Below are positions 46,470 to 58,066 of a DNA stretch of 64,000 nt, in pieces; position 1 is the stretch's first letter, and every line of letters starts with the position of its first letter. Source of the DNA: Adenophora triphylla var. japonica. Its lineage: Eukaryota > Streptophyta > Magnoliopsida > Asterales > Campanulaceae. The DNA lies in contig JAFEMH010000759.1 of assembly GCA_022495995.1 (NCBI GenBank), positions 496,001-560,000 on the forward strand, given 5' to 3'. The notes under the pieces are model-generated. The model was not told the DNA's origin. It worked only from the letters and a program-made list of their open reading frames with translations, and ran no database searches. Both the position numbers and the translations under genes were made by a program.

Positions 46470-46471
<2 letters not shown>
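45132..46471. other. Intergenic and promoter region of the hnRNP gene
   Basis: Low-complexity A/T-rich DNA with a 27-base T run at about 45261-45287. Nothing coding was seen. The right end must contain the promoter of the downstream gene, but I could not place a TATA box with confidence. Confidence 0.45.

Positions 46472-46521
<50 letters not shown>
46472..46521. repeat. (CA)25 microsatellite in the 5' region of the hnRNP gene
   Basis: Fifty bases of uninterrupted CA repeat about 80 bp before the start codon, probably within the promoter or 5' leader. Confidence 0.95.
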
Positions 46522-46527
<6 letters not shown>

Positions 46528-46600
46528 CCCTAATTTAGGTCAGTTCATTTTCAAACCAAGAAGGAAAGCATTCGAAATCCAGAAACAACAATCGTAAAAA

Positions 46601-49600
46601 ATGTACTACAGAGGGTAAGAGCTCCTTCTTGTTCACCCCTTTATTTGTTTATCTCCACGATCTCAATTTGCCTTTAGTTTTCGAAATTCCCAAATTGATA
46701 TCTGTGTAGCTGAGAACCATTATTTCTAGTTTCTTGTTTTTCTTTGCCATGTTATTTTTAAATTGTTTAAAGTTTGTTTCTTAATGATTTATGTTACGTT
46801 TTTGCTCAATTGGATTAATTAAAAAAAAATTATGATTTTAGTTTTAGTAGTTTGAGATTCGGGTATGTTACTTCAATCCGTTTGTATTGTTCTTGATTAA
46901 GGTTTAGTTTAAAAAAAAATTATGATTTTAGTTTTAGTAGTTTGCTTAATTTAAGGTTTATTTCTGTTAAGCACACTAGCACTCTTGGGTCAAGACAACT
47001 ATGACTCGGGTAACTTAATTGTACCCTAAGCACAACGTGAATAGGGAGAAGCAATCTTGTTGGAGGTTGTGTGAATGAAGGTCAGGATTCCTCCATTTCA
47101 AAAAAGAGATAGTTGTGTGGGTGCAGACAAGCATCATAAAGTCTGAGACTCTTTGGGGTTTTGATTTTGGTGGCGTATTCGCACTTATTTAATTGACGTT
47201 GTTGACAATTAATTCCGAAACTCACCCCTGTTTCTAGAATGTTCTAATAATCTGTTTAAGAATCCCCTTTTAAACATTAGTGTGTGGAACAGGTGTGTTA
47301 GTGCTAGTTCCATGCATTGTAGGATGAAGCTCAGTCACTTTGATTGTCTTGAATCTCTTGATTTTCGATTGAATTGCCACTCTACTTGAGCTTAAAAATG
47401 GCAAATAGTTCAAAGTTCTGACTCGTAGTACTTGGAGAGCTCTCAAATGAAGGAAAGATGCAATAATCATTTGCCATTATAAAAACAAACAAGGGGCTTG
47501 CTCAAGAAGTGAGAACTACATCTTTGACTTCTTAGCAATTGAATTAGTAGCCTAACAAGTTCTTTGGATGTACAAAGATATGTAAGTAATGACGATGAGG
47601 ATGAAATTTGTATAGCGGATTATTTGATGAGAGACTTAATAATCTTGGTCCACGATCACGATACCATTAATGAGCAGAAACTTGTAAGTCGGGAATGTTA
47701 AAGGAGAAGTTGGGGATGGATATTGGTCGTCTACATTGCTTATTGTTCAACATGACTCCTTTAACACCAGCATATGTATGCATGATACCCTCCATCGCGA
47801 AAAGATTGTCCCATTTTGACTTTCATGGTCAACTCAAATCATTTTTTGACCATAATTTTATGAAAACCTAATTATCCCTAGGCAAACTTAAAAATTGTGA
47901 TTGATAGTATTCCTAATGGTGAATCAATTACAATTTTTAGAATTGCATAGGGACAATTAGGTTTTCATACAGTTATGATCAAAGTTCGATTGAGTTGACC
48001 ATGAAAGTCAAAGTGGGACTAACTTTCCGGGACAGAGGGAGTAATTGATATAAAATGCAATATATGTAACCCAAAAATATCACATAACTGTCATATTCTT
48101 AAATTAGATTGACCGAGGAATGTTGGAACAAGAAAAAATGCAGGGTTTTAAAAATTCCGAGTCTAGAACTTGATGAAGAGCACGAAGGAATCAGTGTGAA
48201 TTACCACTCACAACATGAATACTATTTATGCAGTAATGCTCCGTAATTTGGGGAACGCCATAATGTTAGACGTCATTCCATCTCAGTGAACAATCTTTGA
48301 ATGAGTTTGGTGAAATAGTCCAGCAGGAACAGTCATGATTTTATTTAGTTAAATACTTAGATTTCTAAATAAATACATGTTTTTCTTGGTTGACTTCATA
48401 AATCATTAGCTAATTGGTGTATATTTAGTTCTGATGTCATGATCATTGTATGTGTGCTTGTATCTTTGTTTTGGAATGCAGTAAATACACTGACATGGGT
48501 GATGGCCGTGAAATGGGTCTGAAAAGACAGCGAGTGATTGATCAAGGCTCCTCATATTACGGGACTCCCCCTGCTTCAACTTATTTGTACAGTCCTCCTC
48601 CAGCTTACTCTCACGTTAATCAACCACCTTCCTTCCCTGTTGTCCGGCTTCGAGGCCTTCCCTTTGATTGCTCAGAAGCCGATATTGCTGAATTCTTCCA
48701 AGGCCTTGACATAGTTGATGTTCTGTTCATCCACAAAAATGGTAAGTTCACAGGGGAAGTTTATTGTGTTCTAGGATATGCTTTTCAGGTTGATTTTGCT
48801 CTACAGAGGAATAGACAGAATCTTGGGAGAAGGTATGTTGAAGTGTTTAGAAGCAAGAGGCAGGAATATTACAAGGCAATAGCCAGTGAAGTTTCAGATG
48901 CTCGTGGTGGTTCTCCTCACCGTAATGCACCGAAGGCCAAATCTTCCGAAGATGACACTGTTGAACATACAGGGGTACTACGGTTAAGGGGATTGCCTTT
49001 TTCAGCTGACAAGGATGATATTATGGATTTCTTTAAGAATTTTGTGCTCTCGGAAGATTCAATTGCTTTCACGGTTAATTCAGAGGGAAGGGCCACAGGA
49101 GAAGCATTTGTAAAGTTTAAAGGTGCCGAAGACTCAAAAGCTGCTATGGTGAAGGATAGGAAGACTCTTGGCAGTCGTTACATAGAGCTTTTTCCTTCAT
49201 CACCTGAGGAGTGGGAAGATGCTGTTCAAAGTGGACGGTAATTATTCTTCATTAATCTTCTCTTTTTCCTGTTATTTACTGTATGCTATCTTATTGTGGT
49301 GATATTGAATCTTTCTGTTTTAGTAGTTTGACTTAATTTGATGTTAATATGTTCAGTCCTAGGAGTGACATTTTTCTTATATGGTGGTTCGCAGATCGCT
49401 GCAACATTTATTGAAGATGCCTTTAAACTGAGTTAATATTTGCTAATAGCTTGATCTTTCACCATGTGATTGTCAACAAATTCATACTGTTGGTACACTA
49501 CTTCCATGCTTGACATGCATATGTGAATAGAGAAAACTAAGTTGCAAGTGGATATATATTTTTGGGATTCTTTCCTATTGACTTCCTATGTATGCGTTTC

Positions 49601-52600
49601 TCAAATTAGTTTTCTTCTTCTATTATTCTTTTGGTAGATATTAGCCAAAAACTAACTATAATAACAGATCAAGGAGTTGGTCTTATAAAAAACGCGTTTT
49701 TTTGTAAGGTTAAGGAAAAATCATTTGTAAACTAACGAAATTCATTCAATTCTTTCGAGGAAAGAATTGAATGAATTTCGTTGTCTATTTCATGCTTATG
49801 GAATGACGTAGAATGAGGATGTTCTTGATTTGCTCTTATTTTTTGCGGTCTGCTTAGTAAGGCGGTGCTGGTATTCCGGTAACAAGAAAATGCTGTTCTA
49901 AAAGAAAAGCGGGTCTTTCTCGTTTATTTCATTTTTCGGAAAAGATTAAGTTAGTCTTCTTAAGTAGGCCTTTCCAAGGAAAGTACGAAGTCGAGCAGTT
50001 CCCAAAGTAATTCAAAAGATAGAAAGCAAGGACTTTCAGGTTTGAGGACCCCTTGGTCAACGAATGGTCATTTGTTACCACATATTCGCTACTTTTTATC
50101 CTTTGAATGTCCTTATTCGACTGGCTGACTACAATATGACGCCGTACAAATTCATGGAAACTTTTCGCGGTTATTTCGCGCCTTACTATCGGGTCAGTTT
50201 TCTAAATTTTCTAGGCGTCGACGGCCTCGGGGACAGAAAAGTCCTTTTTTTCAATTTCTTTCTATTTCTCTCGGCCGCTCTTTTCGCTTGGTTGTTTGCG
50301 AAACATCGGGCTTTTTCTTACCATAACTACCAGAATTTCTTTTTAGAATTTGCATTTCTCCTAACGTGACAATTTAGTTACAATTCCGACGGAAATAACT
50401 GGGAACTAAGTCTGCCTCAACTAGAATCAATCGAGCTCTAATCGTTAACAACATTTCTCAGAATGTATCGGCTATAGAACAAGAACAGGTATCTACGCCC
50501 GTATTAGTATATTAGAAAACGGGGTTATTCTAATTTGCCTCCGCAAACAAGACCCGGTGAATATGCCGAAATCGTTCGGTCACATTTTGATCGTGCTATT
50601 TCGGCCACCATCTAAGACAAGCGCTAGACGGAGTACTTCGAATTTCAAATCTTAGAAAAAGGCCGTCGTCCAAGAAAGACTTTTTCTTTCATGATTGGGA
50701 AAGCAATCTTTCTGATTCTCGCAACTTTCCCCATATGAAAATTTTTCTAAAGGAGGCGTTTGAATTTCTCGAAATGGAAGTCGCGCCTCTCAATGAAATG
50801 AGAAATCCGAAGAAAGACGGCACCGGGGCAAACTCGACTCGTTCATCAATGAGATACAACGACGCGGCCGAGCGTCTAACACGTATAACAACTTTTTTCC
50901 TATTTTTTACAAGTAAAAAAGCCCGGTCTTCTTTCTAATTCTCACTAAAAGAGAGCTAGAAAAAGACCAATTGAGCGGAGGTTCAATTCCTCGACGGGCC
51001 GAGCGGTATGAACTTAGTAAAGAGCTAGCCGTTGGGTCGCGAGCAGAGGCACGCCAAGAGAGTTGCGAAAATGGCAGTTTCAAGCCGGCTCGGTTTCATC
51101 CTCTTTGAGAGACGTGTGCGTAGTTGGTTAAGTGGGAAATTCCTATAGTAGTGCCGATAAGAGAATAGATCACGAGATAAGCGCCGCTAAGCTAGAATGG
51201 GAGGAATCAAAGCCCGGTTGGGATCTTCCACCGGCGAGCTTAGGCTTTAGTTGAGAACTTTGACCGAGGCGATTACTATAACATCCGTCGCAAAAGCCGG
51301 AAGCGGATCTCTCACTATTCTAGCACCCTTGGGGATCTTTGCCTTAGGAATTGCCTTAACAATAGTCTTTGCCTTTGTTACGGATAATCGAGAATGGTTC
51401 CCTTTCAATCGGGAGGTTCGTTATGTAGGCGTACAACTCTTCCCTTGTTGTATTCGATCACCGAATGGCCAAAGAAGATATCTTCAATCGCGACTATGAG
51501 AGTCTACCATTTCACAGTCTTTTATTTTCACTGTTGGCTCACGAACAAGATTCTTATTATACCGAATTCTTCATATTGAAAAGTACTTACTGATTGAGAC
51601 CTCATTCACATCTCATACCTTTGATACCACGGATCACCTGTCTCATCTATATGTGGAAGAATTCATTTCTCTTTCAATCTGTTGCCGGAAGGGAAAGCTA
51701 AGATCATCAAAAGACGGGCTTTTGTCAAGAGTTGATCTTTCAATCGGAGTTCCTGGCGGGAATCTAGCCCAAGAAAGATTCTCGTCGACCCATCCACGAT
51801 CGATTTCGTACTTTAACCTATATCTGAGGATGGTCAACGGAGACTGAAGCTAGTCGCATATTTGATTACAGATTTTCGTACATCTGAGTCTCTGAGCGAA
51901 AGAAGCAAAGTCGAAGATCAAGGGAGAGCACTTTCAATCAAATAAGTTCACTAACACTAAGTCAAGGAGGAGAGTAGCGAAGCGCTAGAAAGAGTAAGAG
52001 GTTAAGGGCACAAAGTAGCTCAAAAAGATTCAATCGGAAATGAAAGAAGTTACGAAGAATCAAAATATTAGTAGTTGGGGTGGTTCCCTTTACTTTAGGG
52101 GTAGTCACTTGTAATCGACTAAAGGCCTTGGAGTAAAGTCGCCTAAGGAGCAAAGGTTGCTTCGACCGAAAGGCAAGCACTAATAGTGGCTATACCGGTG
52201 TGAAAAAGGATAAATTGGCTACTCAAGAAAGAACTATAAAGAAAGAAGTGAGATCGGACTCTCACTAAAAAGGCTTCGGGATAGAGATTGACCTTTGTCT
52301 GGGAATTGATTCAAGGACGGATATTGAATCCACGTAAAAGAGTCAGGATTTGGATCCTCACCATAGAAGCGAATTAGCACTCGGCTAAGAAGTTTCAAAT
52401 AAGAGAACCGGAGAAGCGGCCAGAAGCAGCTAATCCATTAGATAGGGTGTGAAAGAGCTTTGAAGCTAACTCGAGACTGTTGAGAGGAAGCAGACTAATC
52501 CCTTTATTTCCTCTGCATCCCGCATCCAAAATTTTTTAGAGGACTTGTCGACCGGGTAGACACTTTACTTCGAAGGATAGGTGTTTCACTGTGAACTGGA

Positions 52601-55600
52601 AGTCGGTATCAATGCGGAAAGGGGAATCCCTAGAGGAATCGAAGAAGGACATAAATTCGTTAACCAAAACTTGGATTGCTTGGCCGATAGACCACTTCAA
52701 ATCATTGACACCGCCGACCCACCGAATCAATCATCCGAGGTTTTAGATCATGCGTGAGATAATAATAACGGTAGAGTGCAGCACAAGCAAGTTGGCCGAA
52801 GGGGAGCTTGAATTGCGTATAGAGAGAAAGGTCATCTCATTGTTGATGAAGAAGTTTGGGCCGCTATTAGAGCTTCTTTTTGATACACCGTCATAGCTTA
52901 GTGTTACAGTAAAGATAGCGAGACTTAGAAATTGACTATTTCATTGCAAAAGTCTTAGATTATTCTCTTTCGCTTTCATGAGCTCATCCCAGATTCCGAA
53001 TCAACAGCAATTTGAGCAAATGATATCATTTATGAGAACTTTTCCGACACCTGGACGGCTATTGATTTAAGTACCGGTGGTCCGTACGTACTCCTCTGAA
53101 AGTGAGGTCTAAACTGAGTCAAGTCCTATCAGAGTTGCCCCTAAAGGCACCTCAGTTCGTACTATTAAGGAAGAGATGGTTTTTACGCCCAAGGCTTAAG
53201 GCACTGGCTCACCTCACTACGCTCCGAAAGCTTCACCGTACTTTTCAGTTCAGCACGCCACTACTAGTTATTAAACCCCTTTGGGCATGGTCGGGGTACC
53301 TTTATCTCTCGTTATCAACAGAGAAGGACAGGCGCTTTTTCTTTCCCCCTACCTGGCTATCTGGTAGACCTCTAATCGTTTGATTAAGCGGACTTTGAAA
53401 GCTCACTTCTTCAATGGATGGGCGGTCTTAGTTGCCATCAATCCTGTACGATAGCCATTCCCGGCCCAGCATTCTCATCTAAGGACTGTCTCCACCTGTC
53501 TTCCTTGTTCACTTCTGATGAAAGCTCACTTCTTCAATGGATGGGCGGTCTTAATATTTGCTAATAGCTTGATCTTTCACCATGTGATTGTCAACAAATT
53601 CATACTGTTGGTACACTACTTCCATGCTTGACATGCATATGTGAATAGAGAAAACTAAGTTGCAAGTGGATATATATTTTTGGGATTCTTTCCTATTGAC
53701 TTCCTATGTATGCGTTTCTCAAATTAGTTTTCTTCTTCTATTATTCTTTTGGTAGATATTAGCCAAAAACTAACTATAATAACAGATCAAGGAGTTGGTC
53801 TTATAAAAAACGCGTTTTTTTGTAAGGTTAAGGAAAAATCATTTTTACACTGGCACTTAATAATACATGCACTGGCACTCTTCCACTGACACTTTTTTAT
53901 ACTAATACAGACACTTTTTTACCCTACACTGCACTCTTTATACTGACACTTAATATACATGCACTGGCACTCTTTACACTGGCACTTTGTTACACTAACA
54001 CTGATACTTTTTTACAATGGCACTTTGTTACACTCAACACTGGCATGTCACATTGTTACACTAGCACTTTGTTGGACTAAGGCCATGTACAATAGTGGGT
54101 TGAGAGGGGTAGTTGAGAGGGAGTTAGTTAGTTGAGTGTGTTTAATAAGTGGTTGAGAGGGGGGTAGTTGAGGGGGGTGGGATGAATATGTTCAACCCGG
54201 TTGAAGAGGACAAAGTGTCCGCTCTCATCGCGCGTGTACTTCACGCCAATCTCTTGGCGCGTCCGCCCTTTTTTTTTTTTTTTTTTTTTTTTTTCCGGAA
54301 GGGGACATGTGTTCGGCTGTGATTGGTTGGTTTTTCTTTTTCTTTTTATTTTTCCACCCCGTTTTTTGAGCTCAATTATTTGACAGAAATAATTTTTTTT
54401 TTCCAAAATTCTGGAAATTTTTTTCTCTATAAAATGACATAACTTTCATATTTTTTGTACACCAAAAAAATTAATAATTTATTTTTTAATAATAAAATCT
54501 CGAATTTATAAAATTAAATAAAATCTTGAATTAAAAAAATTAAAAAAATCTCGAATTTATAAATAAAAATATTAATAATTTATTTTTTAATAATAAATTA
54601 TTATTATTTCTATTAATTTTTTAATTATAAAATTAAATATTGCAAATAAAATAAAAAGTGGTGGGGTATAGAATGATGAGTTGGGAGGAGTTGAATTTTA
54701 AACTAAACTAGCTTATTGTGGGGGTGTAGTTGAGAAAGTAGTTGAATGATTAAGTGGATGGAGAGAGAAGATGATGTGTCGTAATATTAGGATAGTTGAA
54801 TGTTTTTTGGTAGTTGACCTATTGGACTTGGTCTAACACTGGCACTAGCGAGGGAAACAAAACACGTTTTTTCTAAGCTTAAGGAAAAACGCGTTTTTTG
54901 TAAGATTTTGGCTAGATGAAGTGATGAGAGAGTTCCGTATTATCCAATATCTATAGAACTTTACTGGAGGCTGATTTAAGATATGTTTTTCTTCTGTAGT
55001 TTACTGGGCAGCCAATCCTTTATTTATTTTTTTCTGTAGTTAATTTTGGGATATACCTTTTTTTCTAACAATATTATGATCTTTCGGGTTGTTATGTTTC
55101 AAAGTGTTGGGATATTTAATGGTTATTCTAAAACTTGAGGGATAGATATCTAATAAATTGTATGGTAATATTCTTTATTATAGAAGAGATTAATCATACC
55201 CGTCATATGGTACCACACGGTCTCATCATAAAGGTACTAGCATATTTAAGTTTCTGAAAGACTAGATGATATCATGATTCATGACAACTGCAAAATAATC
55301 CCTCTGTCTCTCGGAATGATCTTCCTACTTTTTTTATGTTAATACGAAGGTATTTTGAGCAATACTTTTAGGTTAATTTAATTATTCTAATAAACATCTA
55401 AAAATTGTTATTTATAGTATTGATTATGGTGTATCGATAACAACTTTTATACTTTCATTAGGATAATTAAATTAATCTAAATTTATTGCTCAAAGCACCT
55501 TCGTATTAACTACAAAAAAAGTGGGAAGATCATTTTGGGACGGAGGCAGTATGTGTTTAGCTTGGTTAGGTCTGTTGAAGGGCAGCTGATAAACTAAGAC

Positions 55601-57781
55601 ACTAATAATGGATATTATGATGGGTTGGCATGAATTTGGCACTTAACTGCAGAATCATTAGAGATCAGTATTTATTGTTGGTGCTTCTTTGGGACAAAGT
55701 TTTTTTTTTTTAGTGGTCTCTATGAGAATCTGCCAACGGATGTCTCCGAGGACTTTCTTTGACTGATTTGAGATGCAATATACTCCCTCCGTCCCACTAC
55801 ACACTTTCCTCATAGGGTGTCCCTTTACAAACTACACACTCCCTAAAATGGAAATGATTTATTGTTTTTATATTAATGGGACCCACATGTCATACTCACA
55901 ACAACAGTTCAATTATTATTCTCTACCCCACTTTCTCTCACTTACATCACTTTTCACACTCACAACAACTACTCCACTAACATTTTTCTTTAATTTCCGT
56001 GCAAATAGTAAATGTTTAGTTTGTAATGGGATGGAGGGAGTAGGTCTTTTGTGATTATCTTTCGATGGACATATAGTTATCAAAGGTGCACTCAGGGTTC
56101 GCCTGTTCCTAAGGTAGGGCTTAGTCGCATTTCAGGCTGACGCTTGTGCCTTGATTTGTGGCGCCCACGCTTGAAACTTACAAATCCCCCTTTAACCCTA
56201 GAAAAAATCTGCTAACATATAACTTAATATGTTGTATATTGCACATCACTCTATACTGTAGCTGTAAAATGAACATTAAACATTGCACTAGTTTTTATGT
56301 TGATATATTATTATAAATATCTTATACTCCCTCCAAGCCAAAATAAGTGCTCCGTGTTCCTTTTTGGATGGTCAATAGGTGATCACTTTTGCTATTTTAG
56401 AATGCAAGAATCACTTGTATCCATAAGTTTGTTGTGGGGCGCCCTTATAAACAACTAGCCTAAGCCCGTGTCCAAGGCCACGTTTTTGTTTTTTTTTTTT
56501 AAATTTTTTTTTTAAATTAAATTTTTTATTTTTTTTTTAAGGGCAAAATGGGAAAGGGACAAATGTATGAGGGCAAAATGGGAAATTCCGCCCGTGTAAC
56601 TGTCCAAAAGGGGGGGTTTGTTTTATACTATAGATTGGTATCTATGATTTAGTTTAATAGAGTAAAAAATGGTTTCCTTGATCCATTTGCCAAGTCAAAG
56701 TGATCACTTACTGTGGGTCGGAGGGTGTATAAGTTATAAAAAGTAGAAACAGTTTTGGCACTTTTTTGGGCTTTGTCACTCGGGCGCGCCCGCGCCTAGG
56801 CCCTGGGTGACCTTTAGGTGTTTTGGTGCTCCTTGGGCTTTAAATAATTATGGATTTTGTATATTATTCTCTAAATATTACTCCCTAGGTCCCTAAATGA
56901 ATGTCCAAATTCTAGAATTTTTTGTCCAAATGGAATGTTTTTTTTTTTTGTAAAAAACTACCCCTAAATGCTTTTTTACCAAAAAAAAAATCACTATTCA
57001 TTTTATTATTGTAAAACTAAATGTTTAGAAAGTGGATTACAAAGAATATTTATATATCTTTGCTGTTAAAATGTATAAAAAGCACACATTATTAGAGTCT
57101 CTTAAAATGAAATTTGGACATTCATTTAGAAACGGAGAGAGTAATACATTTCTTTTCTTATCCAAGTTGTCTACTGGAGCTGGATAGACTGGCGAAGTTC
57201 TCAAAATAATTGGAGCTTTTGCTGGTATCTTCTTCTTCCCGGAGGCTGATTATTACCGTTGGATATTTAGCCTTTAGGAAGCTACTCCCTCCGTCCCAAA
57301 ATAAATGTCGCATTAGACTAGTCAATGTTTTTAAGGATTGTGGTTTATTTGTTTGTATATTATTTGCTTGTACCATTGTAAAATGGCACTAAGAGATGTT
57401 ATTTGAGTTCCATTATAGTAATGTGCAATGCTAACTAGGATCTTATTTCCTCTTCTCTTGTCCAGTAATTACGTCCCGAAATCTTCTGACGATAGAAAAG
57501 ACGAAGACACAACCGTATTAAGAATGAGGGGATTGCCATTTTCAGCAGGAAAGGATGAGATAATGGATTTCTTCAGGGACTTTAGGTTGACGGAGGATTC
57601 AATACATTTGACTGTCAACTCAGGTGGACGGCCAACTGGAGAAGCGTTTGTGGAGTTTGCTAGTATTGAGGATGCAAAATCGGCCTTATCTAAGGATAGG
57701 ATGACACTGGGAAGTCGTTACGTAGAGCTCTTCACTTCATCAACTGATGACTTAAAAGATGCAGTTTCCAGGGGACGGTGA
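46601..57781 (+). CDS. hnRNP F/H-like RNA-binding protein with quasi-RRMs
   Basis: Exons 46601-46614, 48482-49237 and 57466-57781, in consistent phase. The spliced product is 361 aa. The short first exon encodes MYYRG. Residues 6-55 are a Tyr/Pro/Ser-rich region. Quasi-RRM 1 starts near residue 57 (FPVVRLRGLPFDCSEADIAE), quasi-RRM 2 near 170 (VLRLRGLPFSADKDDIMDFF), and quasi-RRM 3 near 275 (VLRMRGLPFSAGKDEIMDFF). RLRGLPF is the hnRNP H/F signature, and such domains bind G-tracts and influence splicing. Motifs 2 and 3 are much closer to each other than to motif 1. If the second splice is not made, the frame ends at TAA 49239-49241 after SGR, giving a two-motif protein of 257 aa. The second intron is about 8.2 kb and contains a foreign insert. 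Confidence 0.85.
47788..48041. mobile_element. Stowaway-type MITE in hnRNP intron 1
   Basis: CCCTCCATCGCGAAAAGATTG to the inverse ending GGGACAGAGGGAG, TA on both sides. Internal arms (TTGACTTTCATGGTCAACTC / GAGTTGACCATGAAAGTCAA) pair well. Confidence 0.85.
49433..49726 (+). repeat. 294-bp direct repeat, left copy
   Basis: From TTAATATTTGCTAATAGC to AAGGAAAAATCATTT plus the next base. By eye it is identical, with no indel, to 53551-53844. It has ordinary intron character (A/T-rich, AACGCGTTTTTTT near its end). Confidence 0.95.
49727..53550. mobile_element. 3.8-kb foreign block in the hnRNP intron, possibly organellar (NUMT-like)
   Basis: Inserted between the two 294-bp repeats. Base composition changes sharply: it is richer in G/C and in GAAAG/CTTTC words than the surrounding intron, as in plant mitochondrial spacer DNA. 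Many short open stretches occur (for example 50064-50369 and 51251-51499, with predicted membrane segments), but none matches a protein I can name. It begins with a strong hairpin and has no LTR ends, primer site or terminal inverted repeats. Mitochondrial origin is an inference from composition; a plasmid or other source remains possible. Confidence 0.6.
49734..49783. repeat. Perfect hairpin at the start of the insert
   Basis: Arms of 23 bp (AACGAAATTCATTCAATTC plus TTTC and its inverse) around a 3-base loop GAG. Stable stem-loops of this type are common at the 3' ends of plant mitochondrial transcripts. Confidence 0.9.
53396..53552 (+). repeat. 35-bp direct repeat at the right junction of the insert
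   Basis: TGAAAGCTCACTTCTTCAAT followed by GGATGGGCGGTCTTA occurs at about 53396-53430 and again at about 53519-53553, the second copy ending exactly at the junction with the 294-bp repeat. Confidence 0.85.
53551..53844 (+). repeat. 294-bp direct repeat, right copy
   Basis: Same sequence as 49433-49726; see that entry. After it the intron continues with TACACTGGCACTT. Confidence 0.95.
53845..54077. repeat. Degenerate TACACTGGCACTT tandem array
   Basis: About twelve imperfect copies of ACACTGGCACTTTGT-like words with varying spacing. The array is resumed at 54837-54850 (CACTGGCACTAGCG) beyond the MITE at 54081, so the MITE split it. Confidence 0.75.
54081..54833. mobile_element. Harbinger-like MITE, TAA duplication
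   Basis: Left end GGCCATGTACAATAG, right end CTATTGGACTTGGTC (imperfect inverse), with TAA at 54078-54080 and 54834-54836. 753 bp, with a very A/T-rich core and GGGTTGAGAGGGGTAGTTGAG near both ends. No coding capacity. Confidence 0.7.
55298..55549. mobile_element. Stowaway-type MITE
   Basis: Left ATCCCTCTGTCTCTCGGAATG, right inverse CATTTTGGGACGGAGGCAG, with internal arms TACGAAGGTATTTTGAGCAA / TTGCTCAAAGCACCTTCGTA. TA at the right end. Confidence 0.75.
55783..56040. mobile_element. Stowaway-type MITE
   Basis: CTCCCTCCGTCCCACTACAC to the inverse ending GGGATGGAGGGAG, TA flanks. 258 bp. Confidence 0.88.
56327..56727. mobile_element. Stowaway-type MITE, interrupted
   Basis: Left CTCCCTCCAAGCCAAAATAA, right TGGGTCGGAGGG. 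The middle (about 56440-56640) holds unrelated DNA with long T runs and ACTAGCCTAAGCCCGTGTCC, probably another insertion. Confidence 0.65.
56881..57141. mobile_element. Stowaway-type MITE
   Basis: CTCCCTAGGTCCCTAAATGA to the inverse TCATTTAGAAACGGAGAGAG, TA flanks. Confidence 0.8.
57285..57425. repeat. One-ended MITE remnant before hnRNP exon 3
   Basis: CTCCCTCCGTCCCAAAATAA at the left; no matching right end was found before the exon at 57466. Confidence 0.45.
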
Positions 57782-57909
57782 TTTTCTACCTTTATACTTA
57801 AAACATTATGCATCTTCCATTTCTCTTTTTTTTTTTTTTTTTTTTAAAGACATTTTAATGGTATTTTTGAAAGTATAAGATAAAAATTCTTGTGTTTTTT
57901 TATCTTATT

Positions 57910-58028
57910 ACTTCCTCTTTCCGTAGCAAGTTGACTTGTCAACGTTTATAAAGATTTATAAAGAATGTATTTTACATTTTTTTTTTTGAAAAAAATGATA
58001 GTAGTAGTTATTATCGGACGGTGGGAGT
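57910..58028. repeat. Degenerate Stowaway MITE
   Basis: CTTCCTCTTTCCGTAGCAAG on the left and ATCGGACGGTGGGAG on the right, with TA on both sides. Much internal decay. Confidence 0.55.
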
Positions 58029-58066
58029 ATTAATCTGACTCAAGTCTAATAATGTAAGGAAATACT

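Noticed and set aside
50960..51005. tRNA gene suggested by GGTTCAATTCCTC
   Set aside because: The T-loop-like word stands alone. No acceptor stem, D arm or anticodon stem can be folded around it.
49433..53844. LTR retrotransposon with 294-bp LTRs
   Set aside because: The repeats do not start with TG or end with CA, no 5-bp duplication flanks them (CTGAG versus TACAC), and no primer binding site or polypurine tract adjoins them.
54128..54406. 92-codon minus-strand ORF with a lysine run
   Set aside because: Made by a T homopolymer inside a MITE.
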